Shown: positions 18,088 through 27,065 of the stretch, in pieces | How the letters are laid out: each line of letters begins with the position of its first letter | Numbering within the stretch: position 1 is the first letter of the stretch | NCBI GenBank assembly: GCA_014189435.1 | Contig: CP050293.1 | Span: 5,151,001 to 5,215,000, forward strand | Direction of reading: 5' to 3' | Source of the DNA: Mesorhizobium loti | Lineage (GTDB): Bacteria; Pseudomonadota; Alphaproteobacteria; Rhizobiales; Rhizobiaceae | DNA: 64,000 nucleotides | Position numbers and translations under genes: made by a program | The notes under the pieces: model-generated | The model's input: only the letters and a program-made list of their open reading frames with translations | Database searches by the model: none | Told to the model about the DNA's origin: nothing

Positions 18088-18744
18088 ATGACGACGCTCA
18101 CCAACGCCCCGCTTGCACCCCTGCTGGCTCGCCTGTTCAAGGAGGCCGGCGCGGCGACCAGCCCCGCAATGGCCGAGTTCTCGCACGAGGAGCGGGCGCG
18201 CCTCACGCACAGCAAGACCGACTATGTCGATTTCTACGGACGACTGAAGGATCTCTGGCTCGCGATCTCGCCGGAGACCGGCACGCTGCTCTACATGCTG
18301 GCACGCGGCAGTGGCGCGCGCATCATCATCGAGTTCGGCACCTCCTTCGGCATCTCGACGCTCTATCTTGCCGCGGCGCTCAGGGACAATGGCGGCGGCC
18401 ATCTGATCACCACCGAGTTCGAGCCGTCCAAGGTCATGCGGGCCAAGGCCAATTTGACCGAGGGCGGCCTCATCGACCTGGTGGAGATCCGTGAGGGAGA
18501 CGCGCTGCAGACGCTGGGCGCCGACCTGCCGGATACGATCGACCTTTTGCTGCTCGACGGCGCCAAGGCAATCTACCCGGAGATCCTGAGCCTGGTCGAG
18601 AGCCGCCTCAGGCCAGGGGCGTTGGTCATCGCCGACAACGCCGATTTCTGTCCCGAATACCTGGAGCGCGTGCGCTCACCGGCATCGGGCTACATGTCCA
18701 CCACGTTTGGCGAGGACGTCGAACTGTCCGTGCGGCTCGGCTGA
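18088..18744 (+). CDS. Class I SAM-dependent O-methyltransferase (methyltransferase 3 type)
   Basis: A 218-residue methyltransferase of the catechol/caffeoyl-CoA O-methyltransferase type. The SAM-binding motif I is IIIEFGTSFGISTLYLA (~72-88), motif II is TTEFEPSKVMRAKANL, and the metal/substrate loop is LLLLDGAKAIYPEILSLV. The C-terminal part has VIADNADFCPEYLERVR. It would methylate a small hydroxylated compound; the substrate is unknown. Start ATG 18088 follows CGGAGA. It is likely controlled by the divergent TetR regulator. Confidence 0.87.
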   Translation: MTTLTNAPLAPLLARLFKEAGAATSPAMAEFSHEERARLTHSKTDYVDFYGRLKDLWLAISPETGTLLYMLARGSGARIIIEFGTSFGISTLYLAAALRDNGGGHLITTEFEPSKVMRAKANLTEGGLIDLVEIREGDALQTLGADLPDTIDLLLLDGAKAIYPEILSLVESRLRPGALVIADNADFCPEYLERVRSPASGYMSTTFGEDVELSVRLG

Positions 18745-18867
18745 AGCGGCCGCATACCCAACGCAAACACCCATGTCGCTTCAGGGCGGCCGTAAGCGTT
18801 TACGTCAACCAACGCGCAACCTCCGGATTCTCGCCAACAGCGGGGAATCCCAGGCGCAGGTGACGTC

Positions 18868-20136
18868 ATGATCAACATTTTTCTATCCTCCTGGCGCGCA
18901 ACGCCGCGCCCGGCACTGCTCGGCCTTCTGCTCTTCTTCTGCGCGGGTTTCGCCGATGGCGCACTCGTGCCTTTCTTCCCGCTCTGGGCAAACAGTGAGG
19001 CCGGCATTCCTGTCGGAGCGATCGGCCTGCTGTTCGGCTGCTATGCCGGCGGCGAGCTTCTGGCGGCGCCGCTGATCGGCGGCATCGCCGACAGGGTGGG
19101 CCGACGGCCGGTGCTGATCGCGTCGTCGCTCGGCGTCGGGGCCGGCTTCCTCGCCCTGTTCTTCGTGCATGGCGTCGCCGTCACCGCGATCGTGTTGCTG
19201 TTGACCGGCATATGCGAGTCGGTGCTTCACCCGACGATCCTGACCGCGATCGCCGATGTGACCTCGCCATCCACACATCCCCGCTGGTTCAGCCTGGCAC
19301 GCGTAAGTTCGAGTGCGGGGCATATCCTCGGACCTGCCTGCGGCGCCCTGCTTGTGCTCCTGTCGCTGCGAACCGTGTTCCTCGCCGCCGGTGGAATGCT
19401 TCTGCTGGGCGGCATCGTGATGCTGCTCGCCCTGAGAGAGACGATCGATCTGGGACGCGCTGCCGACCAGGGCGAAGGCGATGAAGAGGAAGAGGGTCTC
19501 TCGGCGTTGCTGCCGGCGTTTCGCGACGGCCGGTTGGCGAAGCTCCTGCTCTGGGTCGTCCTGTTCGAGGTCGCCGGCAACTGGATCGAAGCCATTATCC
19601 CCCTCTACGCGCATGATTCAGGCACGCTGACGCCATCAGGCGTCGGCGCGCTGTTCGCCTACGCCGCCGCCTTGACGGTGGCCCTGCAGATGCTGGTCAG
19701 CCGTATGGTCCAGGCACGGTCCGCTCTGTGGCTGACAGTTGGTGCCGGCCTCGCGACGATACTCGCCTTTGCGTTGCTGGCCGCCTCGCCTGCACTGTTG
19801 ACGCTGATCGGCGCGGTCAGCCTGTGCTCGATCGCCCAGATGCTGGTCGGGCCGCTGGTGCCGACCGCCGTCAATGCACTTGCGCCTCCGGCGCGACGGG
19901 CCTCCTACATGGCGGCTTCGTCGGTGGCGGTCGACCTCAAGGACTCGCTTGGACCTTCAATCGGCACCGCGCTTTACGCGCTGGCACCGCGCCTGCCCTG
20001 GATCGTCGGCATTCCGCTGGTGGCGATCGCATCGATCGGCCTTGGCGCCGCCATCGGCCAGGCTCGGCGGTATCCAGGTAGAACAGTCGACTCAAACGAG
20101 CCGCCCGTGGCTTGGTCGCCAAATCCTGCACCCTGA
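18868..20136 (+). CDS. Major facilitator superfamily transporter
   Basis: A 422-residue, 12-helix membrane protein. The MFS loop motif between helices 2 and 3 is present as GGIADRVGRRPVL (~72-84), and the symmetrical fold is split by a charged cytoplasmic loop (DQGEGDEEEEG, ~205). It could be a drug or metabolite exporter; substrate cannot be read from the sequence. It follows the O-methyltransferase after 123 bases and may belong to the same TetR-controlled unit. Confidence 0.85.
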   Translation: MINIFLSSWRATPRPALLGLLLFFCAGFADGALVPFFPLWANSEAGIPVGAIGLLFGCYAGGELLAAPLIGGIADRVGRRPVLIASSLGVGAGFLALFFVHGVAVTAIVLLLTGICESVLHPTILTAIADVTSPSTHPRWFSLARVSSSAGHILGPACGALLVLLSLRTVFLAAGGMLLLGGIVMLLALRETIDLGRAADQGEGDEEEEGLSALLPAFRDGRLAKLLLWVVLFEVAGNWIEAIIPLYAHDSGTLTPSGVGALFAYAAALTVALQMLVSRMVQARSALWLTVGAGLATILAFALLAASPALLTLIGAVSLCSIAQMLVGPLVPTAVNALAPPARRASYMAASSVAVDLKDSLGPSIGTALYALAPRLPWIVGIPLVAIASIGLGAAIGQARRYPGRTVDSNEPPVAWSPNPAP

Positions 20137-20164
20137 ATAGACGTCGGGGCTGGTCCTCTGGCGA

Positions 20165-20824
20165 TCAGCTTGCCGGTTGCAGCGGGTCGCTGCCGATCTT
20201 GGACAGCAGGATCACCGCCTGGGTGCGGCTGTCGACGCCGAGCTTCTGCAGGATGGCCGAGACATGCGCCTTGATGGTGGCCTCGGAGACGCCGAGTTCA
20301 TAGGCGATCTGCTTGTTGAGCAAGCCCTCGGCCAGCATGCCGAGCACCCGGGTCTGCTGCGGCGTCAACGCCTGCAGGCGCTTGATCAGGTCGGATATTT
20401 CGGGATCGCGCTCGACGCCGAGATCGACGCCGACAGGGGCGGCAATGTCACCGGCAAGCACCGATTGCACGGCGCTGCGGATCTCTTCCATGCTGGCCGA
20501 TTTGGAGATGAAGCCGGAAGCACCGAGATCGAGCGCACGCCTGATGGTCGCCGGATCGTCATGCGCCGACACCACGACCAGCGGCACCGCCGGGTGGATC
20601 CCGCGCAGCGAGATCAAGCCGGACAGGCCGCTGGCGCCCGGCATCGACAGGTCGAGCAGCACCAGATCGACATCCTCGTTGGCCACCACCAGCGCCTTGG
20701 CACTCTCGAAATCGCCGGCCTCGTGGATGGCGGCGACATTGCCGATGCCGGCGAGCGCTTCGCGCAGCGCACCGCGAAACAGCGGGTGATCGTCGGCGAT
20801 GACGAAAGAATAGCCGGCCGGCAA
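20165..20824 (-). CDS. NarL/FixJ-family response regulator
   Basis: A 219-residue two-domain regulator. The N-terminal receiver has the acidic pair in VIADDHPLF, the phospho-acceptor aspartate in LVLLDLSMPGASG, and the conserved lysine in GASGFISKSAS. The C-terminal LuxR-type HTH (~150-215) reads LTPQQTRVLGMLAEGLLNKQ and VSEATIKAHVSAILQKLGV. The likely start is TTG 20824, because GGGGAGGGA lies just upstream. The frame stays open to 20914, but that extra part is not family-like. No sensor kinase is adjacent (orphan). Confidence 0.88.
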   Translation of the reverse strand: MPAGYSFVIADDHPLFRGALREALAGIGNVAAIHEAGDFESAKALVVANEDVDLVLLDLSMPGASGLSGLISLRGIHPAVPLVVVSAHDDPATIRRALDLGASGFISKSASMEEIRSAVQSVLAGDIAAPVGVDLGVERDPEISDLIKRLQALTPQQTRVLGMLAEGLLNKQIAYELGVSEATIKAHVSAILQKLGVDSRTQAVILLSKIGSDPLQPAS

Positions 20825-20948
20825 ATGTCCCTCCCCGAATCCCCCGATGATTTTTGCTTTTTTCGGGATCAGTTGGACGATTATGAGGGGCTGCGCGCTG
20901 TTTTCAAGCGGCAAAGCCAGCGCGCCGCGTTTTCCCTACTTTGGATGC

Positions 20949-21377
20949 TCAGGTCTTCTGCGAATTGAGCTGGGCGCCGTTGTCCTTGTCCATATCCTTG
21001 ACGATGCCCATGAAGCCGCGCAGGAAGCGCTCCATGTAGCTCATCGTCTTGTTGAAATCCTCCTCGCTCGGCAGTTTCGATTCGAGGCGGGCGGAGAGCG
21101 AATTCTCGAGTTTGGTGACGCGCTCGTCCATCGCCTTCATCGAGGTCTGCAAGCGGTCGACCTCATCCTGGAAGGCAGCGCGTTCGTCGGCCGCCATCTT
21201 GCAGACGAGCTGGCCCGAGCGCTCCTCGCAGATCGACATGGCGCCGGTCTGCGTATCCATGCGGACATAGCCGTTATCAGACTTTTCCAGCCGGTAACGG
21301 TCGGTTTCTTCCGAATAAGCTGAAGCCGCGACCAGCGAAACGAGCGCGGCGGGGATCAAGATGTGCTGCAGACGCAT
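20949..21377 (-). CDS. Secreted or periplasmic coiled-coil protein of unknown function
   Basis: A 142-residue protein with a signal peptide (MRLQHILIPAALVSLVAASA, cleavage near AYS-EE). A short region with two cysteines (ICEERSGQLVC) follows, then a heptad-rich helix (about residues 60-105). The N-terminal mature part resembles small rhizobial proteins that begin DRYRLEKSDNGYVRMDTQTG. Start ATG 21377 has GGAGGA upstream. No function is recognisable. It is transcribed toward the NarL-type regulator but separated from it by 124 bases. Confidence 0.75.
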   Translation of the reverse strand: MRLQHILIPAALVSLVAASAYSEETDRYRLEKSDNGYVRMDTQTGAMSICEERSGQLVCKMAADERAAFQDEVDRLQTSMKAMDERVTKLENSLSARLESKLPSEEDFNKTMSYMERFLRGFMGIVKDMDKDNGAQLNSQKT

Positions 21378-21543
21378 GTTGTCCTCCATGGCCAAGGCCT
21401 GAAATATCGCATGTTTGCGCCGGAAATGGGGAAGATCCTTGGCGTGGCCTTTCCCGCGTGGCTGGTTCGGGCACATTTTTTTGACGCAATTCCGGACGGA
21501 AAACCGTTTCACACTTTTCCTGGAACTGCTCTATAGCGCAACC

Positions 21544-21894
21544 ATGTCTCAGATTATCTACAAGATAACCCCGCAAGCGCCTTGGCGCGAGGCCGAAACA
21601 GATGGCCGCTTCACCGGCGCGCCGATCGATGTCGCCGACGGCTTCATCCATTTCTCCACGGCGGCGCAGGCCAAGGAAACGGCGGCAAAGCACTTTGCCG
21701 GCCAGACCGACCTTCTGCTGGTCGCCATCGACGGGACCAGCCTGGGCGCCGCGCTGAAATACGAAGTCTCGCGCGGCGGCGCGCTGTTTCCGCATCTTTA
21801 TGGTCCGCTCGACCTCAAGGCCGTGCTGTGGGTCCGACCACTGCCGCTTGGCGCTGATGGTGTGCACCAGTTCCCAGAACTGGAGGGGCAATGA
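21544..21894 (+). CDS. DUF952 family protein
   Basis: A 116-residue protein of the DUF952 family. It is recognised by IIYKITPQAPWREAE, the stretch DGFIHFSTAAQAKETAAKHF, LLLVAID, and the FPHLYGPLDLKAVLWVRPLP end. Biochemical function is unknown; the fold is reported to resemble ADP-ribosyl-binding proteins. Its stop overlaps the pyrD start (ATGA), so the two are translationally coupled, an arrangement common in Rhizobiales. Confidence 0.9.
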   Translation: MSQIIYKITPQAPWREAETDGRFTGAPIDVADGFIHFSTAAQAKETAAKHFAGQTDLLLVAIDGTSLGAALKYEVSRGGALFPHLYGPLDLKAVLWVRPLPLGADGVHQFPELEGQ

Positions 21895-22970
21895 GCGTGC
21901 TCGACCGGCTTGGCCAGAAGCTGCTGTTCACATTCGACCCGGAAACCGCGCATGGCCTGTCGATCGCGGCGCTGCGATGCGGCCTGCCGGTCGGCGCGCG
22001 GACGACGCTCGACGCGCGGCTGAAGGTTACGGTCTGCGGCCTCGAGTTTCCGAACCCGCTCGGCATGGCTGCGGGCTACGACAAGAACGCCGAGGTGCCT
22101 GACGCGCTGCTTGGCCTGGGCTTCGGCTTTGCCGAGGTCGGCACGATCACGCCGCTGCCGCAGGCCGGCAACCCGAAGCCGCGGATCTTCCGGCTGACGG
22201 CTGACGAAGCGGTGATCAACCGGCTGGGCTTCAACAATGAAGGCCATGCAGCGGCCGAAAAGCGCCTTGCCGCACGCAAGGGGCGCAGCGGCATCGTCGG
22301 CGTCAACATCGGCGCCAACAAGGACAGCACCGACCGCGTCAGTGACTATGAGCGCGGTGTCGCCCGGTTTGCGCAATACGCCAGCTATCTGACCGTCAAC
22401 ATCTCCTCGCCCAACACGCCAGGCCTGCGCAACATGCAAGCGCGCGAGCAGCTTGGCGAACTTTTGTCGCGTGTCATGGCCGCGCGCGCCACGGCAACAG
22501 CCCAGCCGCCGGTCTTCCTGAAGATCGCGCCGGATCTGGTCGAGGCCGAGCTGGAGGACATTGCCGCCGAGATCACCGAGAAGCGAATCGACGGCGTCAT
22601 CGTCTCCAACACCACCATCTCTCGACCGGCATTGCGCAGCGGCAACGCCGCGCGCGAAACCGGCGGACTCTCGGGCAAACCCTTGTTCGAACGCTCGACC
22701 ATCGTGCTGGCGAAGATGCGCAAGCTGCTTGGCCCGGACCGCGTCATCATCGGCGTCGGCGGCGTCGATTCTGCCGGGACCGCGCTGGAAAAGATCCGCG
22801 CGGGCGCGGATCTCGTCCAGCTCTACACCAGCATGATCTATGCCGGACCAGCGCTGCCGGGCCGGATTGTCGCCGGGATGGCACGCTTTGCCGACACGGA
22901 ACGGCTCAGATCCATTCGCGAGTTGCGCGACAGCCATCTCGATCGATGGGCAACGAGGCCGCTCAGCTGA
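21891..22970 (+). CDS. pyrD: Dihydroorotate dehydrogenase (quinone), class 2
   Basis: A 359-residue membrane-associated flavoenzyme oxidising dihydroorotate to orotate with quinone as acceptor, the fourth step of pyrimidine synthesis. Key motifs are GMAAGYDKNAEV (FMN site), INRLGFNNEGH, and the catalytic-serine region NISSPNTPGLRNMQ (~170). VSNTTISR and the FMN-phosphate loop IIGVGGVDSAG follow. The N-terminal helix typical of class 2 enzymes is present. The 3' end overlaps the convergent MATE gene by 8 bases. Confidence 0.96.
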   Translation: MSVLDRLGQKLLFTFDPETAHGLSIAALRCGLPVGARTTLDARLKVTVCGLEFPNPLGMAAGYDKNAEVPDALLGLGFGFAEVGTITPLPQAGNPKPRIFRLTADEAVINRLGFNNEGHAAAEKRLAARKGRSGIVGVNIGANKDSTDRVSDYERGVARFAQYASYLTVNISSPNTPGLRNMQAREQLGELLSRVMAARATATAQPPVFLKIAPDLVEAELEDIAAEITEKRIDGVIVSNTTISRPALRSGNAARETGGLSGKPLFERSTIVLAKMRKLLGPDRVIIGVGGVDSAGTALEKIRAGADLVQLYTSMIYAGPALPGRIVAGMARFADTERLRSIRELRDSHLDRWATRPLS

Positions 22971-24372
22971 ACGCCGTCCGCATCCGCAGCCGCAGGATCG
23001 TCAGCAGGCTGAAGCCGCGCGCGAGCAGGAAAACGTGCAACGCTGCCCACAGTCCATTGTTGCCGAAGGTCGGCGCAAGGGTCAGCAGCGCGGCCGCGAA
23101 AACGAGGAACGACAGCAGCATCATGTTGCGCATGTCGCGCGACCAGGTCGCGCCGATGAAGACGCCATCCATTTGAAAAGCCAGCACACCGCTCAGCGCG
23201 GTGAATGCCGCCCACGGCAGGTAGATATCGGCCACTGAACGGACGTCCTCCGATGTCGTCACAAGAGCAACCAGATTGGCGCCACCAAACAGCAGCACCA
23301 GCGTCGCGCCCCCCGCCAGCCCGAAGCCCCAGAACAGCGTCAGCCGCACGGCTTGCCGGAACGGCGCGGCGGCACGCGCACCGACGGCACGGCCCGCCAG
23401 CTGTTCGGCGGCAGTGGCAAAGCCATCGAGGAAGTAGCCGGCGACGAGGAAGAAGTTCATCAGCACGGCGTTGGCGGCCAGCGTCACCGTGCCGAACTGT
23501 GCGCCCTGGCGGGTGAACAGCGCGAAGGCGGCGAGCAGCGAGAACGAGCGGATCATGATGTCGCGGTTGAGCGACAGCATGTGCATGAAGGTGGCCATGT
23601 CGAGCAGGCGATGGCGCGGCAAGGAGGGGGCCGCGCGGAACCGGCGGATCACGATCGCCAGGCCGAGCAGCATGGCAAGGAACTCACCGGTAACGGTCGC
23701 CCAGGCGACGCCGGCGACACCCCAACCAAGCTCCAGGCCAAGCAGGAAGCAGAGCGCGATGTTGATGCCGTTCAGCACCAGTTGCAGCATCAGTCCGAGC
23801 CCGCCCTCGCCGCGCCCCAGAACGTAGCCAAGGATGGCGTAGTTGATCAGCGAAAAAGGTGCAGCGAGCAGCCTGATGCGGATGTAGACGCCCATCGCCT
23901 CGCTGACGCGCGGTTCGGCGCCCATGAACTTTTGCCCGGCGATGGCGACCAGGGGCGCAAGTGCCGCGAGCACGATGCCGGCGACGACCGCGATCAGCAC
24001 GGCGCGCCAGAACACCGCCTGTTCCTCCAGGGCATCGCCGCGCCCGAAAGCCTGGGCGACGAGCCCGGTGGTGCCCGAACGCAGGAAATTGAAGGAGGTG
24101 AAAACGACGTCGAAGACCAGTGCGCCGGCCGCCAGGCCGCCGAGCAGGGCGGCATCGCCGAACTGACCGACGACAGCCGTGTCGACCAGACCGAGCATCG
24201 GCGTCGTCAGATAGGCAAGCGTCATCGGCACGGCGATGGCGAGCACGGAACGGTTGGTGACGACAAAAGATCCGGGGCCGATTGAGGATCTGGCGTCGAC
24301 TGGGGTTGCACCCTTATCCAAGGATTGCTGCCTTGCTGATTGCGGCTTGATCGAACAGCCGATGTGCCCCAT
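22963..24372 (-). CDS. MATE-family multidrug/metabolite efflux transporter
   Basis: About 469 residues with 12 predicted membrane helices. The MATE hallmark near helix 1 is present (AVPMTLAYLTTPMLGLVDTAVVG), and the duplicated half shows FFLVAGYFLDGFATAAEQL. MATE proteins export cationic compounds with Na+ or H+; the substrate here is unknown. The start is uncertain: ATG 24372 is used, a TTG lies at 24390, and family similarity begins about 40 residues further in (near VVTNRSVLAIAVP). It overlaps pyrD tail-to-tail. Confidence 0.88.
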   Translation of the reverse strand: MGHIGCSIKPQSARQQSLDKGATPVDARSSIGPGSFVVTNRSVLAIAVPMTLAYLTTPMLGLVDTAVVGQFGDAALLGGLAAGALVFDVVFTSFNFLRSGTTGLVAQAFGRGDALEEQAVFWRAVLIAVVAGIVLAALAPLVAIAGQKFMGAEPRVSEAMGVYIRIRLLAAPFSLINYAILGYVLGRGEGGLGLMLQLVLNGINIALCFLLGLELGWGVAGVAWATVTGEFLAMLLGLAIVIRRFRAAPSLPRHRLLDMATFMHMLSLNRDIMIRSFSLLAAFALFTRQGAQFGTVTLAANAVLMNFFLVAGYFLDGFATAAEQLAGRAVGARAAAPFRQAVRLTLFWGFGLAGGATLVLLFGGANLVALVTTSEDVRSVADIYLPWAAFTALSGVLAFQMDGVFIGATWSRDMRNMMLLSFLVFAAALLTLAPTFGNNGLWAALHVFLLARGFSLLTILRLRMRTAFS

Positions 24373-24453
24373 TTTCCGGCCACCGCGCAATCATTCTTCC
24401 CGCGAGGGCCAACCGAATTCCCCGGTCTGGCGCGAGCCCGCCGGATCCAGTTC

Positions 24454-25359
24454 ATGCCCCTGCAGATCGTCCATCACCCCGACTACGACGCCGGCTTCGC
24501 CACCAACCATCGCTTTCCGATGAGTAAATATCCGCTGCTGATGGACACCTTGCACGCACGCGGACTGGCTGGACGCGACGCGCTCAACACCGCCGAACCG
24601 GCGCCGGCTTCATGGCTGGAGCTTGCGCATGCGGCGGACTATGTCGCCCAGGTCATCAGCTGTTCGGTGCCCGAAAAAATCGAACGCGAGATCGGCTTTC
24701 CGGTGACCCCGCGTGTCTCGCTACGCGCGCAGCTTGCCACCGGCGGCACGGTGCTGGCGGCGCGGCTCGCCTTGCGCGACGGCATTGCCTGCAACACCGC
24801 CGGCGGCAGCCATCATGCGCAGCGCGCGCAAGGTGCGGGCTTCTGCACCTTCAACGATGTCGCCGTCGCCGCGCTGGTCCTGCTCACCGAAGGCGCGGCC
24901 CGAAACATCCTGGTCGTCGACCTCGACGTGCATCAAGGCGACGGCACGGCGGATATTCTCGCTGATGATCCGCGCGTGTTCACCTTTTCCATGCATGGCG
25001 ACCGCAACTACCCCGTGCGCAAGATCGCCTCCGACTTCGATGTCGCGCTGCCCGACGGCACGGGTGACGCCGCCTACATGGAGAGGCTCGCCGCCATCCT
25101 GCCGGACCTGTCCGCCCAGGCGCATTGGGACATCGTGTTCTACAATGCCGGCGTCGACGTCCATGCCGAGGACCGGCTTGGCCGGCTGGCGCTATCGGAT
25201 GACGGCCTGCGGGCCCGCGACGACATGGTGATCCGCCACTTTCGCACGCAGGGCATTCCGGTCTGCGGCGTCATCGGCGGTGGCTATTCCACGGACGTGC
25301 CCGCGCTTGCCGCGCGCCACGCCATCCTGTTCGAGGTGGCCTCGGGCTACGCCCGGTAG
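24454..25359 (+). CDS. Histone-deacetylase-superfamily enzyme (acetoin utilisation/acetylpolyamine amidohydrolase type)
   Basis: A 301-residue zinc-dependent amidohydrolase. The active-site histidine pair is in AGGSHHAQRAQGAGFCTFND. The zinc ligands are in VVDLDVHQGDGT and in YNAGVDVHAEDRLG. The oxyanion tyrosine lies in VIGGGYS. Bacterial relatives deacetylate small molecules, polyamines or proteins. ATG 24454 is chosen because family similarity starts at once (MPLQIVHHPDYDAGF). A weak in-frame extension to 24340 is ignored. It is head-to-head with the MATE gene. Confidence 0.9.
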   Translation: MPLQIVHHPDYDAGFATNHRFPMSKYPLLMDTLHARGLAGRDALNTAEPAPASWLELAHAADYVAQVISCSVPEKIEREIGFPVTPRVSLRAQLATGGTVLAARLALRDGIACNTAGGSHHAQRAQGAGFCTFNDVAVAALVLLTEGAARNILVVDLDVHQGDGTADILADDPRVFTFSMHGDRNYPVRKIASDFDVALPDGTGDAAYMERLAAILPDLSAQAHWDIVFYNAGVDVHAEDRLGRLALSDDGLRARDDMVIRHFRTQGIPVCGVIGGGYSTDVPALAARHAILFEVASGYAR

Positions 25360-25369
25360 CCCTCTTTAA

Positions 25370-25414
25370 GCATGACCTTATCCGAAAACCGGTTCCCACT
25401 TTTCGGGATCATGC
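25370..25414. repeat. RIME-like palindromic repeat module
   Basis: An imperfect palindrome beginning GCATGACC and ending GGATCATGC, with internal CCGAAAA/TTTTCGG arms. It fills the gap between two convergent genes. A variant of the same module recurs at 53218-53262. It may act as a bidirectional terminator here. Confidence 0.8.
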
Positions 25415-25415
25415 T

Positions 25416-25679
25416 CTACTTCCGGTAGTTGGCGAGCCTGAGCAGGATGAAGGCAGGCACGACGATGGCTGCGCCCAGCAGGATATAGCCAAGGAAACGG
25501 TCGATGGCGTGGAAGCCCAGGTTCCACAGGTCGATGAAGAACTTCTGGAAGCCGTAGAGCACATCCATCGGCGACCAGCCGAAGGCATTCATGACCAGGC
25601 CGACGAGGAACGACACGACCAGCAGTTTCAGAATCACCTTGAGCGGCGAGTCGCCGAGAAAGCGCGTCAGTGCGGACAA
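25416..25679 (-). CDS. Small integral membrane protein (DUF6460-like)
   Basis: An 87-residue protein with two strong hydrophobic helices (VILKLLVVSFLVGLVMNAFG, and GYILLGAAIVVPAFILLRL) flanking a polar middle (SPMDVLYGFQKFFIDLWNLG). It ends in a basic tail. Similar short proteins with an N-terminal TRFLGDSPLKVILKL are common in Rhizobiales, and I believe they correspond to DUF6460. No function is known. Confidence 0.75.
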   Translation of the reverse strand: MSALTRFLGDSPLKVILKLLVVSFLVGLVMNAFGWSPMDVLYGFQKFFIDLWNLGFHAIDRFLGYILLGAAIVVPAFILLRLANYRK

Positions 25680-26139
25680 GGCTCGTCTCCAGATTGAATT
25701 ACCCAGACTCGAGGGGCGTCGGCCCAGACATACGCACTTGGCTTGCCGGCTTCAAGCCGACAGTTTTGCGGGATGCCGAAGACCTCGAGCGAGGCATTGG
25801 ATGGCAAGGTTGCGCTACCGAACGGACCGAACCCGTGTCAATTTGTTAAATATGCGTAAATGAAACCGCCTTAATTCGTTGAAAATAAAGCGAAAAATCT
25901 TCATTTTTCGATTTCCCGCAATGTGCGTGCAATTTTCGCCTGCGAGACAGTCGGCGTCTTTCAGGTGATTGGCCGCGCGGGCGCTCTGACCCCCTACCAC
26001 AGCTGGCGAAAGCCAGTCCCAGGACCGCGCAACCGTCCCTGAAAGACACCAAATCGGAGCCGACCGCCCAACGGCCGAGCTCCTCGGGAATTAACCTGCG
26101 TATCGATTGCCGGATGCGCGCGTGTGTTGGAGTAATGCA
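25680..26139. other. 460-base intergenic region with an AT-rich segment and short perfect hairpin
   Basis: This lies between two divergent genes. Bases about 25835-25915 are markedly AT-rich for this genome. They contain a perfect 8-base inverted repeat (CGAAAAAT and ATTTTTCG, loop CTTC) at 25891-25910. No ORF with coding character is visible. It could hold the promoter of the outer-membrane protein gene or a small RNA; neither is proven. Confidence 0.5.
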
Positions 26140-26757
26140 GTGTTCTCTCAAGCAAAGATCATCCTGACGGCAAGTGCCCTTGCCGTGTGCCTCCTCGGGC
26201 CGGCGATGGCCGCCGACCTTGCGCCCACCTACAATGATCCCCCTGCTTTCCAGTGGAGCGGCGCCTATGTCGGCGTGCATGGCGGCACGGCGTTCACCGG
26301 GATGCCGAACCCGTTTGCCGGCAGGAATGGTCTCAGCGGCGGCGTTCAGGCCGGCTACAACCAGCAGATAGGCCCGGCGGTTCTCGGCGCCGAGATCGAG
26401 GGCTCCTATCTGGGTGGCGCCGAGCACGACGTCGAGGGCGGCAAGATCAAGGAAAAGTGGCGCGGTGCCGCCAAGGCCAAGGCCGGCTTGAGCTTCGACC
26501 AGACGCTGCTGTTTGGAACCGGGGGCGTCGCCATGACCAAATTCGAAAAGGGCGACAGGGTGAGCAGCACCGACGGATGGAAACTCGGCTACCTGGTCGG
26601 CGCCGGCATCGAGCAGGGTTTTGCCGGAGGCCTCTCTGCCAAGGTCGAATATGACTATGTGCGCACACCAGGTGTTGAAACGACATCGACCTTCGGCAAA
26701 TCCAAGGCGACCATCGGCAGCCATGAACTGAAGGCCGGCATCAACTATCGTTTCTAG
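26140..26757 (+). CDS. Outer-membrane beta-barrel protein
   Basis: About 205 residues. A signal peptide (VFSQAKIILTASALAVCLLG, cleaved after AMA) leads into an Omp25/31-like N-terminus (ADLAP, then FQWSGAYVGVHGG). Alternating aromatic/glycine beta strands follow, and the protein ends in NYRF, with the terminal phenylalanine used for outer-membrane assembly. The start is likely GTG 26140, seven bases after TTGGAG; a TTG lies at 26107. This size is typical of 8-stranded barrels. Function may be structural or immune-related; no specific substrate is evident. Confidence 0.85.
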   Translation: MFSQAKIILTASALAVCLLGPAMAADLAPTYNDPPAFQWSGAYVGVHGGTAFTGMPNPFAGRNGLSGGVQAGYNQQIGPAVLGAEIEGSYLGGAEHDVEGGKIKEKWRGAAKAKAGLSFDQTLLFGTGGVAMTKFEKGDRVSSTDGWKLGYLVGAGIEQGFAGGLSAKVEYDYVRTPGVETTSTFGKSKATIGSHELKAGINYRF

Positions 26758-26924
26758 GACAGGCCACGGGGTTCGGCTGAATCCAGCCGTCTTGCGGTCT
26801 ATTCGACCAGCGCGGTGCCCAGAGATAATGGGTGCCGCGCAATTGCGTGCCTGCCTCAGCACCAACATCGACGCGCATCGGCAGATCACACCAGCCCGCG
26901 TAATGTCGATGCAATCTTCACACC

Positions 26925-27026
26925 CTAAAGCGCGTCGCATCGAAATGGATTCATGCGGCGCGCTTCAGGTTCTTGTTTTTACGCATGTCGTTGTCCCAAA
27001 ACCGAGGTCACTTTTGGGCGACATGC
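26925..27026. repeat. Two-module RIME-like intergenic mosaic element
   Basis: Module 1 (26925-26967) is a palindrome running from CTAAAGCGCGTCGC to GGCGCGCTTCAG. Module 2 (26983-27026) runs from GCATGTCGTTGTCCC to GGGCGACATGC. The same two modules occur in reverse order and orientation at 36079-36179. The element occupies most of the 308-base gap between the outer-membrane protein and lipoprotein genes. The rest of that gap (26758-26924) shows nothing recognisable. Confidence 0.85.
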
Positions 27027-27065
27027 TTTGGGTGCCGCGGATGACCTTGATGATGGGAATCAGAT

